The notes: generated from the sequence alone by a model not told the origin. A stretch of DNA of 64,000 nt from UBA4636 sp963650915 (GCA_963650915.1 CAVJMJ010000009.1:17570-81569); one strand, 5' to 3'; positions 7,766 through 16,760 are shown, numbered from the stretch's first letter. Translations and numbers: made by a program.

Positions 7766-8540
7766 AACATTAAATTTTTTCGAAAGAAATATAAAAGAAC
7801 TCTTACGTGATCCGGTAATTTATATTTTCGGCTTGGGGTTCCCCGTCGTTACGTTGATTTTGTTTATGATAATAAACAGATTTACAAGCGGTCAAACGCC
7901 GATTTTTCAACTGAAATCTCTGCTTCCGGGAATAATTGAATTTTCCTATTCGTTTGTTACTTTAATTCTTGCGCTCGTCGTTTCAAAAGACAGACAAACT
8001 TTTTTTCTGAAAAGATTGTATTCTTCTCCCATGAAATCATACGACTTTATACTCGGATACTTTTTTGTCGGTTTGTTTGTCGGGCTTATACAAACCGTAA
8101 TTTGCATAATTACCGGGCTGATAATTTCATCGATAACTGCGACGGATTTTGTTTCGTTTTTAAACATTCTGCTTTTAATCGTATCGCAACTTCCCCTTTT
8201 AATCACCGATATTTGTCTCGGAATTTTACTTGGCACCCTGTTTAACGACAAATCGGCACCCGGAGTTTGTTCGGTACTTATAAGCGTTTCGGGAATTTTA
8301 GGCGGATGTTGGATGCCTATCGAAACTATGGGAAGTTTTGAAACTTTTTGTAGAATTCTCCCATTTTACCCTTCCGTTTATCTCGGAAGAATTTTTACGA
8401 AAGCGACGAATGCAATCGGATCCGCCTACACTTTCGATAATATAGCAGCAATCGGGTTAATTCCGATATTTTCGTTTATGACGGCAAGTATGATTTTAAC
8501 CGTTGTCGCCTTTAAAAAAAGCATGGTAAGCGATAAATAG
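7758..8540 (+). CDS. ABC-2 type transporter permease
   Basis: 260 residues with six predicted membrane segments. The layout of a short cytoplasmic start (FFERNIKELLRDPVIYIF), then helices, and the motif GCWMPIETMGSFETFCRILPFYPSVYLGRI in the last third is that of ABC-2 export permeases. It overlaps the ATPase gene and is the last gene of the AbrB operon. Confidence 0.88.
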   Translation: MNRTLNFFERNIKELLRDPVIYIFGLGFPVVTLILFMIINRFTSGQTPIFQLKSLLPGIIEFSYSFVTLILALVVSKDRQTFFLKRLYSSPMKSYDFILGYFFVGLFVGLIQTVICIITGLIISSITATDFVSFLNILLLIVSQLPLLITDICLGILLGTLFNDKSAPGVCSVLISVSGILGGCWMPIETMGSFETFCRILPFYPSVYLGRIFTKATNAIGSAYTFDNIAAIGLIPIFSFMTASMILTVVAFKKSMVSDK

Positions 8541-8850
8541 CGACTTTGATAACAAACGGCGATTTCTTACTTTATTACCGCAAAGTCAAAAATCGAAACA
8601 TTTTAAAAAATGACAGATTATAAAAATTAAGCAATTCTTAGTTTAAAAAATACCGAGAGCGTAAAAACTCTCGGCGTTTTTTGTTTTCGGTGCCGTTGCT
8701 ATTTACGATTTTCCGTTTTGTCGTTCTCGGTGATTTTGTAAATAACTCGGCAAGGATTAAAGCGAATAATTTTTCTCTTCATAATTTACATCCGATGTTT
8801 TTTATAATCAGATGATTTTTTAAACAATTCGATAAATCGTCCCGTAATTT
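8541..8850. other. Gene-free stretch after the exporter
   Basis: Holds GACTTTG...CAAAGTC, an inverted repeat at 8541-8587, and the right 71-base direct repeat with its terminator. The rest (8724-8850) shows nothing I recognise. Confidence 0.6.
8653..8723. repeat. Direct repeat, right copy, with terminator of the AbrB-ABC operon
   Basis: Second copy of the 72-base repeat at 6495-6566, same orientation. Its first part is the CCGAGAG/CTCTCGG terminator and serves the exporter operon. Confidence 0.95.
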
Positions 8851-9955
8851 TTACTTCGAAAATTCTTCGTGCAGTTTTATAAATTCGTCGATTACGTCCG
8901 TCAACTTTAAATTTTCATAATCTTTTAAATAGGTGCGCACTTTATTGTTAAAAGGTTTGTACCAATGTTCGGGTATTCCGTCTATGCCGACATATGCACC
9001 GACGATACTTCCTGCCGTTGCGGCGTTGCAGTCGTTATCCATACCCATTGCCACGCTTTGCGATATGGTTTTGGTATAATCCCCTTCACCTAAAATTACA
9101 GCGAACACCACGGCGCACATATTGTTTCTAACGTGTACGCAGTGCATATCGGGAAATCTTTCGTCCAAAAGTTTTCTTGCGTGAGCATAATCGACGAGCC
9201 TGTCCTCGTAAGAAACAGCCCATAACAAATCTTTATATAACGCACTGTCTTTCGGTATACACTCCATGCCGATTTTTATTGCCTCGATAGGCGTAAAAAC
9301 AAATGCCGCGGCGATAGCGGCAGACGCAAACATTTCGCCGTAAATTCCGTTTTCTCTATGACTTAAATATGCGTCGCAAGCACAAAGTTTTGCAGCCGCT
9401 TCGGGGTTGCCCGCATAAACGTAACCGAAAGCATCGGCACGGATTGCCCCCTATCCACTCTACAAAATCGTTGCTCTCGGCGGCTTTTTCGGCGCAAACT
9501 CCCTTTTTCAAATTATTAAGAGCGCAGTCTTCGGCGGTACAAGCACACGGTAATATTTCGAGCCACAACTTACCTACGTCGTCAACCTTGTAATTTTTGC
9601 CGTAATGCTTCAATAAAATCATATTGAGTATGGTGTAAGTGATATCGTCGTCTACCGGTACTCCGTCTATATGCCCTAAAGTAAACGACGTGCGTTTGTC
9701 TATGCCGTACTGTATTCCGTACGGATTTTCCGCCTCACGCCAATATTCCGTCGGCGGAAAAGGCGTGCCGGTCTTTTTTGCAATTTCAAGCATTTTTTCT
9801 ATGGGATAATTTTCCACAAGCACTCCCAAAGTGCAACCTGCGAATCTACCCGCAAGTGCGCCCGTCAACCTGTTTTTATAATCGTTTGGCTTTTTGTTAA
9901 TAGCGGGAAATTCGCATTTTTCAAATATTTCCTTTAAATATAAACTGCTTTTCAT
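8851..9955 (-). pseudogene. ADP-ribosylglycohydrolase family protein, frameshifted
   Basis: Two adjacent minus frames together make one protein of about 365 residues of the ADP-ribosylglycohydrolase/DraG family. The N-terminal part has GALAGRFAGCTLG and VDDDITYT (metal-binding acidic residues); the C-terminal part has AVAMGMDNDCNAATAGSI-type metal motifs and GIPEHWY. The frame breaks at a run of five G (9447-9451) between EWIGG and IRADAFGYV; seven G would restore both frames. The ATG at 9953-9955 has GGAG upstream. Expected action: removing ADP-ribose from proteins or small molecules. It may be a true pseudogene, a slippage-switched gene or a sequencing error. Confidence 0.8.
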
Positions 9956-9981
9956 AGTACTCCGTTGTCTTAATCTTTGAC

Positions 9982-10011
9982 TTGACAACTTTATATTTTT
10001 AATGATACAAT
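9982..10011 (+). promoter_or_regulatory. Promoter-like sequence before the AraC remnant
   Basis: TTGACA, 18-base spacer, TACAAT. It lies between the divergent ADP-ribosylglycohydrolase and AraC remnant. Confidence 0.45.
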
Positions 10012-10050
10012 AAAATTATGACAAATTCTACTTTAAATTAGTAAAAAACT

Positions 10051-10418
10051 ATGCAAAATCAATCAACTTTTCTCTCTCAAGAAAATATTAAAAAGAAATT
10101 TATAGACAAAACGGAATTTACATCGGCACACATTATTCCGAAAAAATCACGATAGAACGACTTGCCGAAATTTGTTTTATAAGCACGGCTACTTTACGAA
10201 GAGATTTTTACGCATTTTCGAACTTATCTCCTCAAGAATATTTACATAAAGTGAGAATAAAAAACGCAGCCGTCATGCTACTTACTACAAGCAAATCCAT
10301 ACTCGAAATAGCCAACGACTGCGGGTACCCAACCATCTCTTGCTTTAACCGCAAATTTTATCAAGCGTACGGCGTTACCCCGAGAGAATACCGCAAAAAA
10401 GCACAACGTAAGATATGA
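10051..10418 (+). pseudogene. AraC-family regulator remnant
   Basis: From about 10120 one frame encodes the double helix-turn-helix domain of AraC regulators: HYSEKITIERLAEICFISTA, then GYPTISCFNRKFYQAYGVTP and REYRK, ending in TGA at 10416-10418. The only ATG (10051) is in another frame and stops after 34 codons, so a frameshift near 10090-10120 separates start and domain. The usual 150-residue N-terminal sensing domain is missing altogether. It stands divergent from the ADP-ribosylglycohydrolase, whose regulator it may once have been. Confidence 0.7.
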
Positions 10419-10595
10419 TATATCGATATCGAATAACTTGACGTAATTGAATAGTTTATTTATCAAATATCTAATTACTCAACAAAGCGATTTTATGTTT
10501 TAATTCAATAGATATTTACGCAATCGAACTTGCGATTAACTTTTAATCGAATTTCAAAATCGATTAAACCGCCGAAATTTGCGCGTTTTGAGGTT

Positions 10596-11264
10596 TTAGT
10601 CTACGATTCCCGTTAAGTTATTGCAATATTCCTGAATCAAATTAAAGGCTTTCGATAACGGATAACCGTCTACGAAGCAATGATTTACCGTAATATTTAA
10701 CGTCATTACCGTTCTTCCGTTTTCCTCCCTGAATTTATCCCAACAAATACGAGGACAAGATAAAGATTCGTAATCGTTATCTATCAAAGGATGAGTCATC
10801 CCCTCGAAAGAAAGCCAAGGAACGCACGTCATATAATAATCGTTGTAAAGCTTCGAATCGTTATAAGTTTCTTTTACGGTCGTTTGCTTTTTAACCTTTT
10901 CGATAACCGAAAAAGCTTTTTCATAAAATAACTTGTAATCGTCTATCATTTCAAAACCGGTATTTTCATAAATACCCGCCGACGTCATAACGGTAAAAGT
11001 AGGGTTGATTTTATCGTAAAGCCTGATTTCCCCGTTAACCTCACGTATGCGCATTTCTTCAATTTGATTTAGTGCGGTCGTAATCAAATAAAGGATATTT
11101 ATAAAAAAACTTTGACGATTATCCTTTGTGTATTTTACCACGTTGGTAACATCCGTTTTTACGTTAAAGCCGTAGCACGGATTTGAAAACTTTCTGAACC
11201 AGTTATATTGATTTATCTTTTTTATTTCTTCGACTTTAATTACTTTATAGTTCACTTTAATCAC
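10596..11264 (-). CDS. Chloramphenicol-acetyltransferase-like protein
   Basis: 222 residues. The C-terminal NHCFVDGYPLSKAF matches the CAT active-site pattern H-x3-D-G, with the catalytic His conserved but the first His of the usual HH replaced by Asn. The N-terminal NQYNWFRKFSNPCYGFNV and the middle PWLSFEGMTHPL also fit CAT proteins. Family members acetylate chloramphenicol or, in divergent members, unknown acceptors with acetyl-CoA. The start is GTG with AAGG abutting it. A 16-base tandem array lies upstream. Resistance cannot be assumed. Confidence 0.7.
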   Translation of the reverse strand: MIKVNYKVIKVEEIKKINQYNWFRKFSNPCYGFNVKTDVTNVVKYTKDNRQSFFINILYLITTALNQIEEMRIREVNGEIRLYDKINPTFTVMTSAGIYENTGFEMIDDYKLFYEKAFSVIEKVKKQTTVKETYNDSKLYNDYYMTCVPWLSFEGMTHPLIDNDYESLSCPRICWDKFREENGRTVMTLNITVNHCFVDGYPLSKAFNLIQEYCNNLTGIVD

Positions 11265-11288
11265 CCTTATAAATTTTTTTATATATTT

Positions 11289-11394
11289 GCGCCGTTGTAT
11301 ATTTGCGTCTTATATATTTACGCAGTTATATATTTACGCAGTTATATATTTACGCAGTTATATGTTTACGCAGTTATATATTTACGCAGTAACG
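11289..11394. repeat. 16-base tandem array upstream of the CAT-like gene
   Basis: Unit ACGCAGTTATATATTT. Four good copies from 11320 (11320, 11336, 11352, 11368), a partial one at 11384 and two degenerate ones to the left (from 11289). It fills the stretch between the CAT-like gene and the tRNA terminator, just upstream of that gene on its strand. Confidence 0.95.
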
Positions 11395-11471
11395 TTATCG
11401 CACCTTGATATTTTTTAAGTTATCGTGCCGTTATTTTTGCGTTGCTTTTGTTAATTGGAATAATCGGTAAC

Positions 11472-11506
11472 AAAAAAGGTTTGATAGCACTATATCAAAC
11501 CTTTTT
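11472..11506 (-). terminator. Terminator of tRNA-Leu(CAA)
   Basis: AAAAAAGGTTTGATA / TATCAAACCTTTTT hairpin, symmetric, right after the tRNA on the minus strand. Confidence 0.85.
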
Positions 11507-11515
11507 GAAAAACGA

Positions 11516-11602
11516 TGGTGCCGCTGGCCGGACTCGAACCGGCACGCTTTTAAGGGCGGCAGATTTTGAGTCTGCTACGTCTGCCAATTTCGTCACAGCG
11601 GC
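11516..11602 (-). tRNA. tRNA-Leu (anticodon CAA)
   Basis: 87-base class II tRNA with encoded CCA. Anticodon stem GCAGA/TCTGC around CTCAAAA gives anticodon CAA, reading UUG. Variable arm, T arm and acceptor equal those of tRNA-Leu(TAA) at 3272. Confidence 0.96.
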
Positions 11603-11631
11603 AAAAGTTACGCTAACCTTTTAGCTTAAAA

Positions 11632-11660
11632 AGTATACCATACAGAATAATGTTTGTAAA
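11632..11660 (-). promoter_or_regulatory. Promoter of tRNA-Leu(CAA)
   Basis: TTTACA, 17-base spacer, TATACT on the minus strand. Confidence 0.75.
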
Positions 11661-11743
11661 GCATAAATAAGCCGATTTTGAAAAAATAAAAAAATACTTC
11701 GTCGTTTTTTTGACTAAAAAATGTGAAAAAGCATTAAAATCGT

Positions 11744-11772
11744 TTGACAATAGCAATTTATACTGCTAAAAT
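11744..11772 (+). promoter_or_regulatory. Promoter of the lysine transporter operon
   Basis: TTGACA, 17-base spacer, TAAAAT, ending 14 bases before the riboswitch. Confidence 0.85.
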
Positions 11773-11785
11773 CAATGCGTAATTC

Positions 11786-11948
11786 ATATAGAGGCGCGAC
11801 GCTTAATAGTAAATTGTCCCAAAACGGAATAGCGGGCTTTTGAAAGGAATCGTCGCCGAAATCGTTAAAGCGTGTCCGACGCTTTATCGGTTGGGTCGTA
11901 ACGGAATACGTTACGGACTGTCGCAAGGTTCCTTGCGGAGGGCTATTA
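11786..11948 (+). promoter_or_regulatory. Lysine riboswitch (L box)
   Basis: The leader has the L-box landmarks in order: AGAGGCGCGACGC, TAATAGTA, the GAAAGGAATCGTCGCCGAA core, GGTTGGGTCGTAACGGAATA, GGACTGTCGC and the closing GGAGGGCTAT. An intrinsic terminator follows at 11986. Lysine binding is expected to favour termination, so the importer behind it is made when lysine is scarce. Confidence 0.92.
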
Positions 11949-11985
11949 TGTAATCTTAATTTTAATATAAAGATTATTATTGTTT

Positions 11986-12017
11986 TCCGTACGTCCTTGC
12001 GTCGTACGGATTTTTTA
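11986..12017 (+). terminator. Riboswitch-controlled terminator
   Basis: CCGTACG / CGTACGG hairpin followed by six T residues, between the L box and the binding-protein gene. Confidence 0.85.
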
Positions 12018-12048
12018 TTTAGTAAATATTTTTTGGAGATACAAAAAA

Positions 12049-12891
12049 ATGAAAAAAATCTTAAAACTTCTCTTTGTAACCGTAATGACGGCAACTGTCG
12101 CTCTTTCTTCTCTTACCTTTACCGCTTGTTCCGACGGCAAAGATCCGAACAAAATTTACGTCGGTATGGAATGCGGATACGCACCTTTCAATTACACCCA
12201 AACGACCGACGCTAACGGTGCCGTGAAAATCGACAACGCAAGCGGTTACGCAAACGGCTACGACGTTATGATTGCCAAAAAAATCGCCGAAGCCTTGGGA
12301 AAAGAACTCGTTATAAAAAAATACGAATTCGACGCACTTATTCCTGCCGTTCAGTCTGACGCGTTAGACTTTATCATTGCGGGTATGTCCCCCACCGAAA
12401 AACGTCTTCAATCAATTGATTTTTCAGACTGCTATTATGAAAGTCAACTCGTAATCGTCGTAAGAAAAGACGGCAAATATGCGTCGGCTACCTCTTTAAA
12501 CGACTTTAACGGTGCAAAAATCGTTGCTCAGATCGGAACTTTCCACGACACGGCTTTGGAAGAACAAGGTCCGACTTACGGTATAATTCGTCAAACCCCG
12601 ATGGATACCTTCCCCGCTATGATTAACGCGCTTAACACCAAAGCAATAGACGGTTACGTTGCCGAAGAACCTGGTGCCGTTGCGGACTGTGCCGCAAACG
12701 ACGCGTTGACTTACATACACCTTGTCAACAACGATACCGGGTTTTCCGCTACGAAGGAAGACGTCCAAATTGCTGTAGGCTTAAAAAAAGGAAGTTCTTT
12801 AAAGACGGCTATTAACGAAGCACTTTCAAAAATCGACGACAAATCCCGCCTTGAGATGATGCAACTTGCGACGAATTACGCCGTAGCATAA
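12049..12891 (+). CDS. Amino-acid ABC transporter binding lipoprotein, probably lysine
   Basis: 280-residue family 3 solute-binding lipoprotein. Signal peptide MKKILKLLFVTVMTATVALS ends at lipobox FTAC; the mature protein shows VGMECGYAPFNY, GYDVMIAKKIAEALGK and DFIIAGMSPTEKRLQSIDFS, all typical. The start was set at the ATG with TGGAG upstream, not at the longer open frame that runs back into the terminator. First gene of a binding protein-permease-ATPase operon behind a lysine riboswitch, so lysine is the inferred substrate. Confidence 0.93.
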   Translation: MKKILKLLFVTVMTATVALSSLTFTACSDGKDPNKIYVGMECGYAPFNYTQTTDANGAVKIDNASGYANGYDVMIAKKIAEALGKELVIKKYEFDALIPAVQSDALDFIIAGMSPTEKRLQSIDFSDCYYESQLVIVVRKDGKYASATSLNDFNGAKIVAQIGTFHDTALEEQGPTYGIIRQTPMDTFPAMINALNTKAIDGYVAEEPGAVADCAANDALTYIHLVNNDTGFSATKEDVQIAVGLKKGSSLKTAINEALSKIDDKSRLEMMQLATNYAVA

Positions 12892-12969
12892 TAAAATTAC
12901 GACATAAACAGTCTAAACATTCAATAAATATTATTTATCGGGTTAAAATCGATAATAAAGGACGAAAAA

Positions 12970-13752
12970 ATGATTTTTACAAAAATCGGAGAAATAATCA
13001 AAGAATATTATTCCTCGATATTAGTCGGCGTAGGTTACACTCTTTTAGTATCTTTAATAGGTACGATAATCGGCTTGTTTATCGGTTTGCTTATCGGAAT
13101 CTACCGCACTATGCCCTCTTCCAAAAACAAATTCCTTCGCGTTTTGAAGAAGATCGGCGACGTAATACTTAACGTTTACGTAGAGGTTTTCCGCGGAACG
13201 CCTATGATGGTACAGGCAATGGTTATCTTTTGGGGATTCGCCTTGCTCAACAACGGACAGACTTTAGACGTAGTTTTCTCGGGCTTATTGATAGTTTCCG
13301 TAAACACGGGTGCCTATATGGCGGAAATAGTAAGAGGCGGTATTATATCTATAGATAAAGGTCAATTTGAAGGAGCGCAAGCCATCGGCATGACTCATTT
13401 TCAAACTATGATACACGTCGTACTTCCTCAGGCGTTAAGGAACATTTTACCTTCCGTCGCAAACGAATTCGTTATCAACATCAAGGATACTTCCGTTCTT
13501 AACGTTATCGGCTTTACCGAATTATACTTTCAGGCAAAATCAATCGTTTCGCAAACCTACCAAACATTTGCAACTTACCTTTTAGTCGCGGCGATTTACT
13601 TCGTTCTCACCTTTGCCGTAACCAGAGTATTAAGGCTTATAGAAAAGAAAATGGACGGTAATAAGAATTATGCGTTGCTCGGTTCTCAAAACTTGGATGC
13701 AGACTCTTTCGCCCGTGAACAAAATATGGCGGGAGGAAAAAATAATGGCTGA
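12970..13752 (+). CDS. Amino-acid ABC transporter permease
   Basis: 260-residue HisM/GlnP-type permease with five predicted membrane segments. The EAA loop is visible in GQFEGAQAIGMTHFQTMIHV with VLPQALRNILPS, and the family motif EVFRGTPMMVQ is present. Ribosome site AAAGGACG. The 3' end overlaps the ATPase gene by eight bases. Middle gene of the lysine-riboswitch operon. Confidence 0.93.
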   Translation: MIFTKIGEIIKEYYSSILVGVGYTLLVSLIGTIIGLFIGLLIGIYRTMPSSKNKFLRVLKKIGDVILNVYVEVFRGTPMMVQAMVIFWGFALLNNGQTLDVVFSGLLIVSVNTGAYMAEIVRGGIISIDKGQFEGAQAIGMTHFQTMIHVVLPQALRNILPSVANEFVINIKDTSVLNVIGFTELYFQAKSIVSQTYQTFATYLLVAAIYFVLTFAVTRVLRLIEKKMDGNKNYALLGSQNLDADSFAREQNMAGGKNNG

Positions 13753-14476
13753 AACGATAATTAAAATAAATCATTTGCAAAAAACTTTCGGCGACAACGT
13801 CGTATTGAAAGACATAAACTTTACCGTCGACCGCGGGGACGTTACTTGCATAATAGGCTCGTCGGGAAGCGGTAAATCCACCCTTCTTCGTTGCATAAAT
13901 TTATTTGAAACGCCGACTTCCGGCGAAATACTTTTTAACGGCGAAAATGTCTTGGATGCTAAAAAGCCGAATGAGTTTAGACAAAAAGTCGGAATGGTTT
14001 TTCAGTCTTTTAATTTGTTCAATAATATGAACGTTCTGAAAAATTGTTCGATAGGTCCCGTCACCGTCTTGGGTATTTCAAAGCAAGAAGCCGAACAAAG
14101 GGCGTTAAAATATTTGAAAATGGTCGGCATGGATTCTTACGTAAACGCTCGTCCCTCTCAACTTTCGGGCGGACAAAAACAAAGAGTTGCAATCGCACGC
14201 GCCCTTGCAATGGAACCCGAAGCCCTATTGTTTGACGAGCCGACTTCCGCCCTCGACCCCGAAATGGTCGGCGAAGTTTTATCGGTTATGACTACCCTTG
14301 CAAAAAACGGACTTACCATGGTCGTCGTTACCCACGAAATGGGTTTTGCAAGAGATATCGCCAATAAAGTAGTGTTTATGAACAACGGCGTTATCGAAGA
14401 AGAAGGCACCCCCGAACAGATTTTTTACCATCCCAAAAAACAACGAACAAGAGAATTTTTATCAAGGTTCTTATAA
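13745..14476 (+). CDS. Amino-acid ABC transporter ATPase
   Basis: 243-residue polar amino acid transporter ATPase (GlnQ/HisP type). Walker A GSSGSGKST, Q-loop VFQSFNLF, signature LSGGQKQRVAIARAL, Walker B LLFDEPTSALDPEMVGEV and the His loop VVVTHEMGFA are complete. The ATG at 13745 sits behind GGGAGG inside the end of the permease gene, so translation is coupled. Last gene of the operon. Confidence 0.95.
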   Translation: MAETIIKINHLQKTFGDNVVLKDINFTVDRGDVTCIIGSSGSGKSTLLRCINLFETPTSGEILFNGENVLDAKKPNEFRQKVGMVFQSFNLFNNMNVLKNCSIGPVTVLGISKQEAEQRALKYLKMVGMDSYVNARPSQLSGGQKQRVAIARALAMEPEALLFDEPTSALDPEMVGEVLSVMTTLAKNGLTMVVVTHEMGFARDIANKVVFMNNGVIEEEGTPEQIFYHPKKQRTREFLSRFL

Positions 14477-14689
14477 TTCTTGCAAACAGAGGTATAATAA
14501 TTTTAGCATAGGCATTTATAAAAGCGAAATTTTTATAGATTTAACTGAGAATTTTATAAGATTTGAATACGTTGATATCTTACAACCCTCGTTCACACTA
14601 AATCGATATAAAATTTACATATGGCTATATCTACACATATGCCAATATCGATATAAGATTAGCACATAATATTGTAAAACAAAAATTAC

Positions 14690-14752
14690 AACTAAAAAAT
14701 CCGTTTCAATCGAAATCGACAACGATTTTTGATTGAAACGGATTTTTTAGTT
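14690..14752. terminator. Very long hairpin, bidirectional terminator
   Basis: Arms starting AACTAAAAAATCCGTTTCA pair perfectly for 22 bases and continue inward with a near-perfect CGAAATCG/CGATTTTT stem around ACAA. A and T runs within the arms allow termination either way. It closes the lysine operon. Confidence 0.75.
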
Positions 14753-14865
14753 GCTTTTAATATAATAACACCGTTTTGGTTACTTACAGAATAATTTTGA
14801 AATTTACTGACACCAGTATAGATAAGTCGTTAAATCGATTTAAAAATAAAAAATCATTGATAATA

Positions 14866-14904
14866 AAAAATCCTTGTAGAGGTAAAGCCTACAAGGATTT
14901 TTAT
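14866..14904 (-). terminator. Terminator of phosphoglucomutase
   Basis: AAATCCTTGTAG / CTACAAGGATTT hairpin with nine-base loop and flanking A/T runs. Confidence 0.85.
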
Positions 14905-14957
14905 TATTCGTAATTCGCTATGATTTTAAGAATGATTAAGCGTTACAATAGGTAAGG

Positions 14958-16688
14958 TTAAGCGTTAAAAATTTTATCGAAAGCCGATGACAGGTCGATA
15001 AATTTTTGATTGGCAAGTTGGCTCGTTTTAGCGCAAACGGAATAATATATTTTAAGTTTAGGTTCTGTTCCGCTCGGCCTTACGCAAACGAAACCGCCGT
15101 TTTCGAGTTCGTAATACAAACAATTAAGTTCGGAATACTCCATTTTTTCGGTTTTTCCGTTGCAATATTTTATTCCTGAAAGGTAATCGCGAACGGCAAG
15201 GACTTTTTCTTCGCCGATGTTATCGATGGTTTTACTTCTTAACGAATCGACTTTGGCGTTCATTTCGTCCATGGCGGTAAGCCCTTTAAAACCTATGCTT
15301 ATCGTTTTGTCGATAAAATAGCCGTATTTTTGATATATTCCGTCCAAAACGTCAATAACCGAAACTTTTTTATAAGCGTAATAGCAAACGAGTTCCGCAA
15401 AAAGCATACTTGCTACTACCGCATCTTTATCCCTTGCGTGCGTTCCTCTCAAATATCCGCAACTTTCTTCAAAACCGAATACGAAATCGCCTTTCCCGCT
15501 TTCTTCGGCTTGTTTGATTTTTTCGCCGATAAATTTAAAACCTACGGGCGTTTCCTTTAATTCCACGCCGAAATCGTCGGCGACGCATTTTGCTAAGCCG
15601 GTGGAAACGAAACTTTTTACGACGAAACTGTCACTTCTAAGCTTGTTATCTTCTTTTAATCTGGTCAAAATATAGTTAAGAAGTAAAACGCCTACCTGAT
15701 TGCCGGAAAGCGCAACGAATTCGCCTTCTTTGTTGCGAAGAGCAACGCCTAACCTGTCGCAGTCGGGGTCGGTTCCGAATACCACGTCGGCATCCGTTTC
15801 GTTCGCAAGTTTGATGGCCTTGGTAAGAGTTTCTTTGTATTCGGGGTTAGGCACTTCCACCGTCGAAAACTCGGTGTCGGGCATTGTTTGTTCGGTTACG
15901 ACACGAACGTTAATGCCCATCATCTTTAAAACCGTCGTAACGGGCTCGTAACCGGTACCATGCACCGGCGTATATACGAGTTTAATGTTTCCGCCTTCTT
16001 TTTTAACGGCTTCGGGTGAAAGGCTTAATTTTACGATACAATCGTAATAGTTTTTTTCAAAGGTTTCGGATAAAAGGGTTACGTCGTAACCGTTAAACTG
16101 CCCGTCGGACGAATCAACATTGAAATCCACGCCGTGGACAGAAAGATAGTCGGTAATCTCGTTCATATAGCCGACAATAACCTTTGTTGCTTCGGGCGAC
16201 ATCTGCGCGCCGTCGCTTCCGTAAACTTTATATCCGTTATATTCCTTAGGATTATGGCTTGCCGTAATCATAATACCTGCGATACAACCGCATTCTCTTA
16301 CGGCGTAACTGAGCATGGGGACGGGTCTTGCCTTTTTGTAGAGATAAACTTTAATGCCGTTTTTTATAAGCACACCCGCACAAGCAAGAGCGAATTCTCT
16401 CGATTTTCTTCTCGTGTCGTAAGATATGGCAACGCCTTTGGATTGTTCGTTTATACTCAAAATATAGTTGCTTAAACCTTGAGTTGCGCGTTTTACGGTG
16501 TACACGTTCATTTCGTTTATTCCGAAACCGATAATTCCCCTCATACCGCCCGTTCCGAATTTAAGTTCTCCGCCGAAACGATATTCTATTTCTTTTTCAT
16601 TGCCCGCAATCGATTGAAGTTCGTTTTTACCCTCATTTGATAAACGGGGATCGTTTAGCCATGAGTTATAAAGTGATAAGTAATCCAT
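14958..16688 (-). CDS. pgcA: Phosphoglucomutase / phosphomannomutase
   Basis: 576-residue alpha-D-phosphohexomutase that interconverts hexose 1- and 6-phosphates, feeding glycan and cell-wall precursor synthesis. All four family sites are present: the phosphoserine loop TASHNPKEYNGYK (about 143), the metal loop DPDCDRLG (about 306), the sugar-binding GFKFIGEKI and the phosphate-binding RPSGTEPK near the C-terminus. Length fits the long PgcA type of Firmicutes. The start ATG is in the expected place; own promoter and terminator make it monocistronic. Confidence 0.95.
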   Translation of the reverse strand: MDYLSLYNSWLNDPRLSNEGKNELQSIAGNEKEIEYRFGGELKFGTGGMRGIIGFGINEMNVYTVKRATQGLSNYILSINEQSKGVAISYDTRRKSREFALACAGVLIKNGIKVYLYKKARPVPMLSYAVRECGCIAGIMITASHNPKEYNGYKVYGSDGAQMSPEATKVIVGYMNEITDYLSVHGVDFNVDSSDGQFNGYDVTLLSETFEKNYYDCIVKLSLSPEAVKKEGGNIKLVYTPVHGTGYEPVTTVLKMMGINVRVVTEQTMPDTEFSTVEVPNPEYKETLTKAIKLANETDADVVFGTDPDCDRLGVALRNKEGEFVALSGNQVGVLLLNYILTRLKEDNKLRSDSFVVKSFVSTGLAKCVADDFGVELKETPVGFKFIGEKIKQAEESGKGDFVFGFEESCGYLRGTHARDKDAVVASMLFAELVCYYAYKKVSVIDVLDGIYQKYGYFIDKTISIGFKGLTAMDEMNAKVDSLRSKTIDNIGEEKVLAVRDYLSGIKYCNGKTEKMEYSELNCLYYELENGGFVCVRPSGTEPKLKIYYSVCAKTSQLANQKFIDLSSAFDKIFNA

Positions 16689-16716
16689 AAATACCTCTTA
16701 ATTTTTAATCAAGTAT

Positions 16717-16745
16717 ATTTTACACTTATGTCAAAGAATTTACAA
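16717..16745 (-). promoter_or_regulatory. Promoter of phosphoglucomutase
   Basis: TTGTAA, 17-base spacer, TAAAAT on the minus strand. Confidence 0.55.
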
Positions 16746-16760
16746 GCAAATTTAAAGCGT

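Larger units (their letters stand above)
14477..14957. other. 480-base convergent intergenic region
   Basis: Contains AATCGATATAAAATTT and a similar ATATCGATATAAGATTA about 50 bases apart, CATATG twice, a very long hairpin (14690-14752) and the phosphoglucomutase terminator (14866-14904). No coding signal. Confidence 0.6.
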
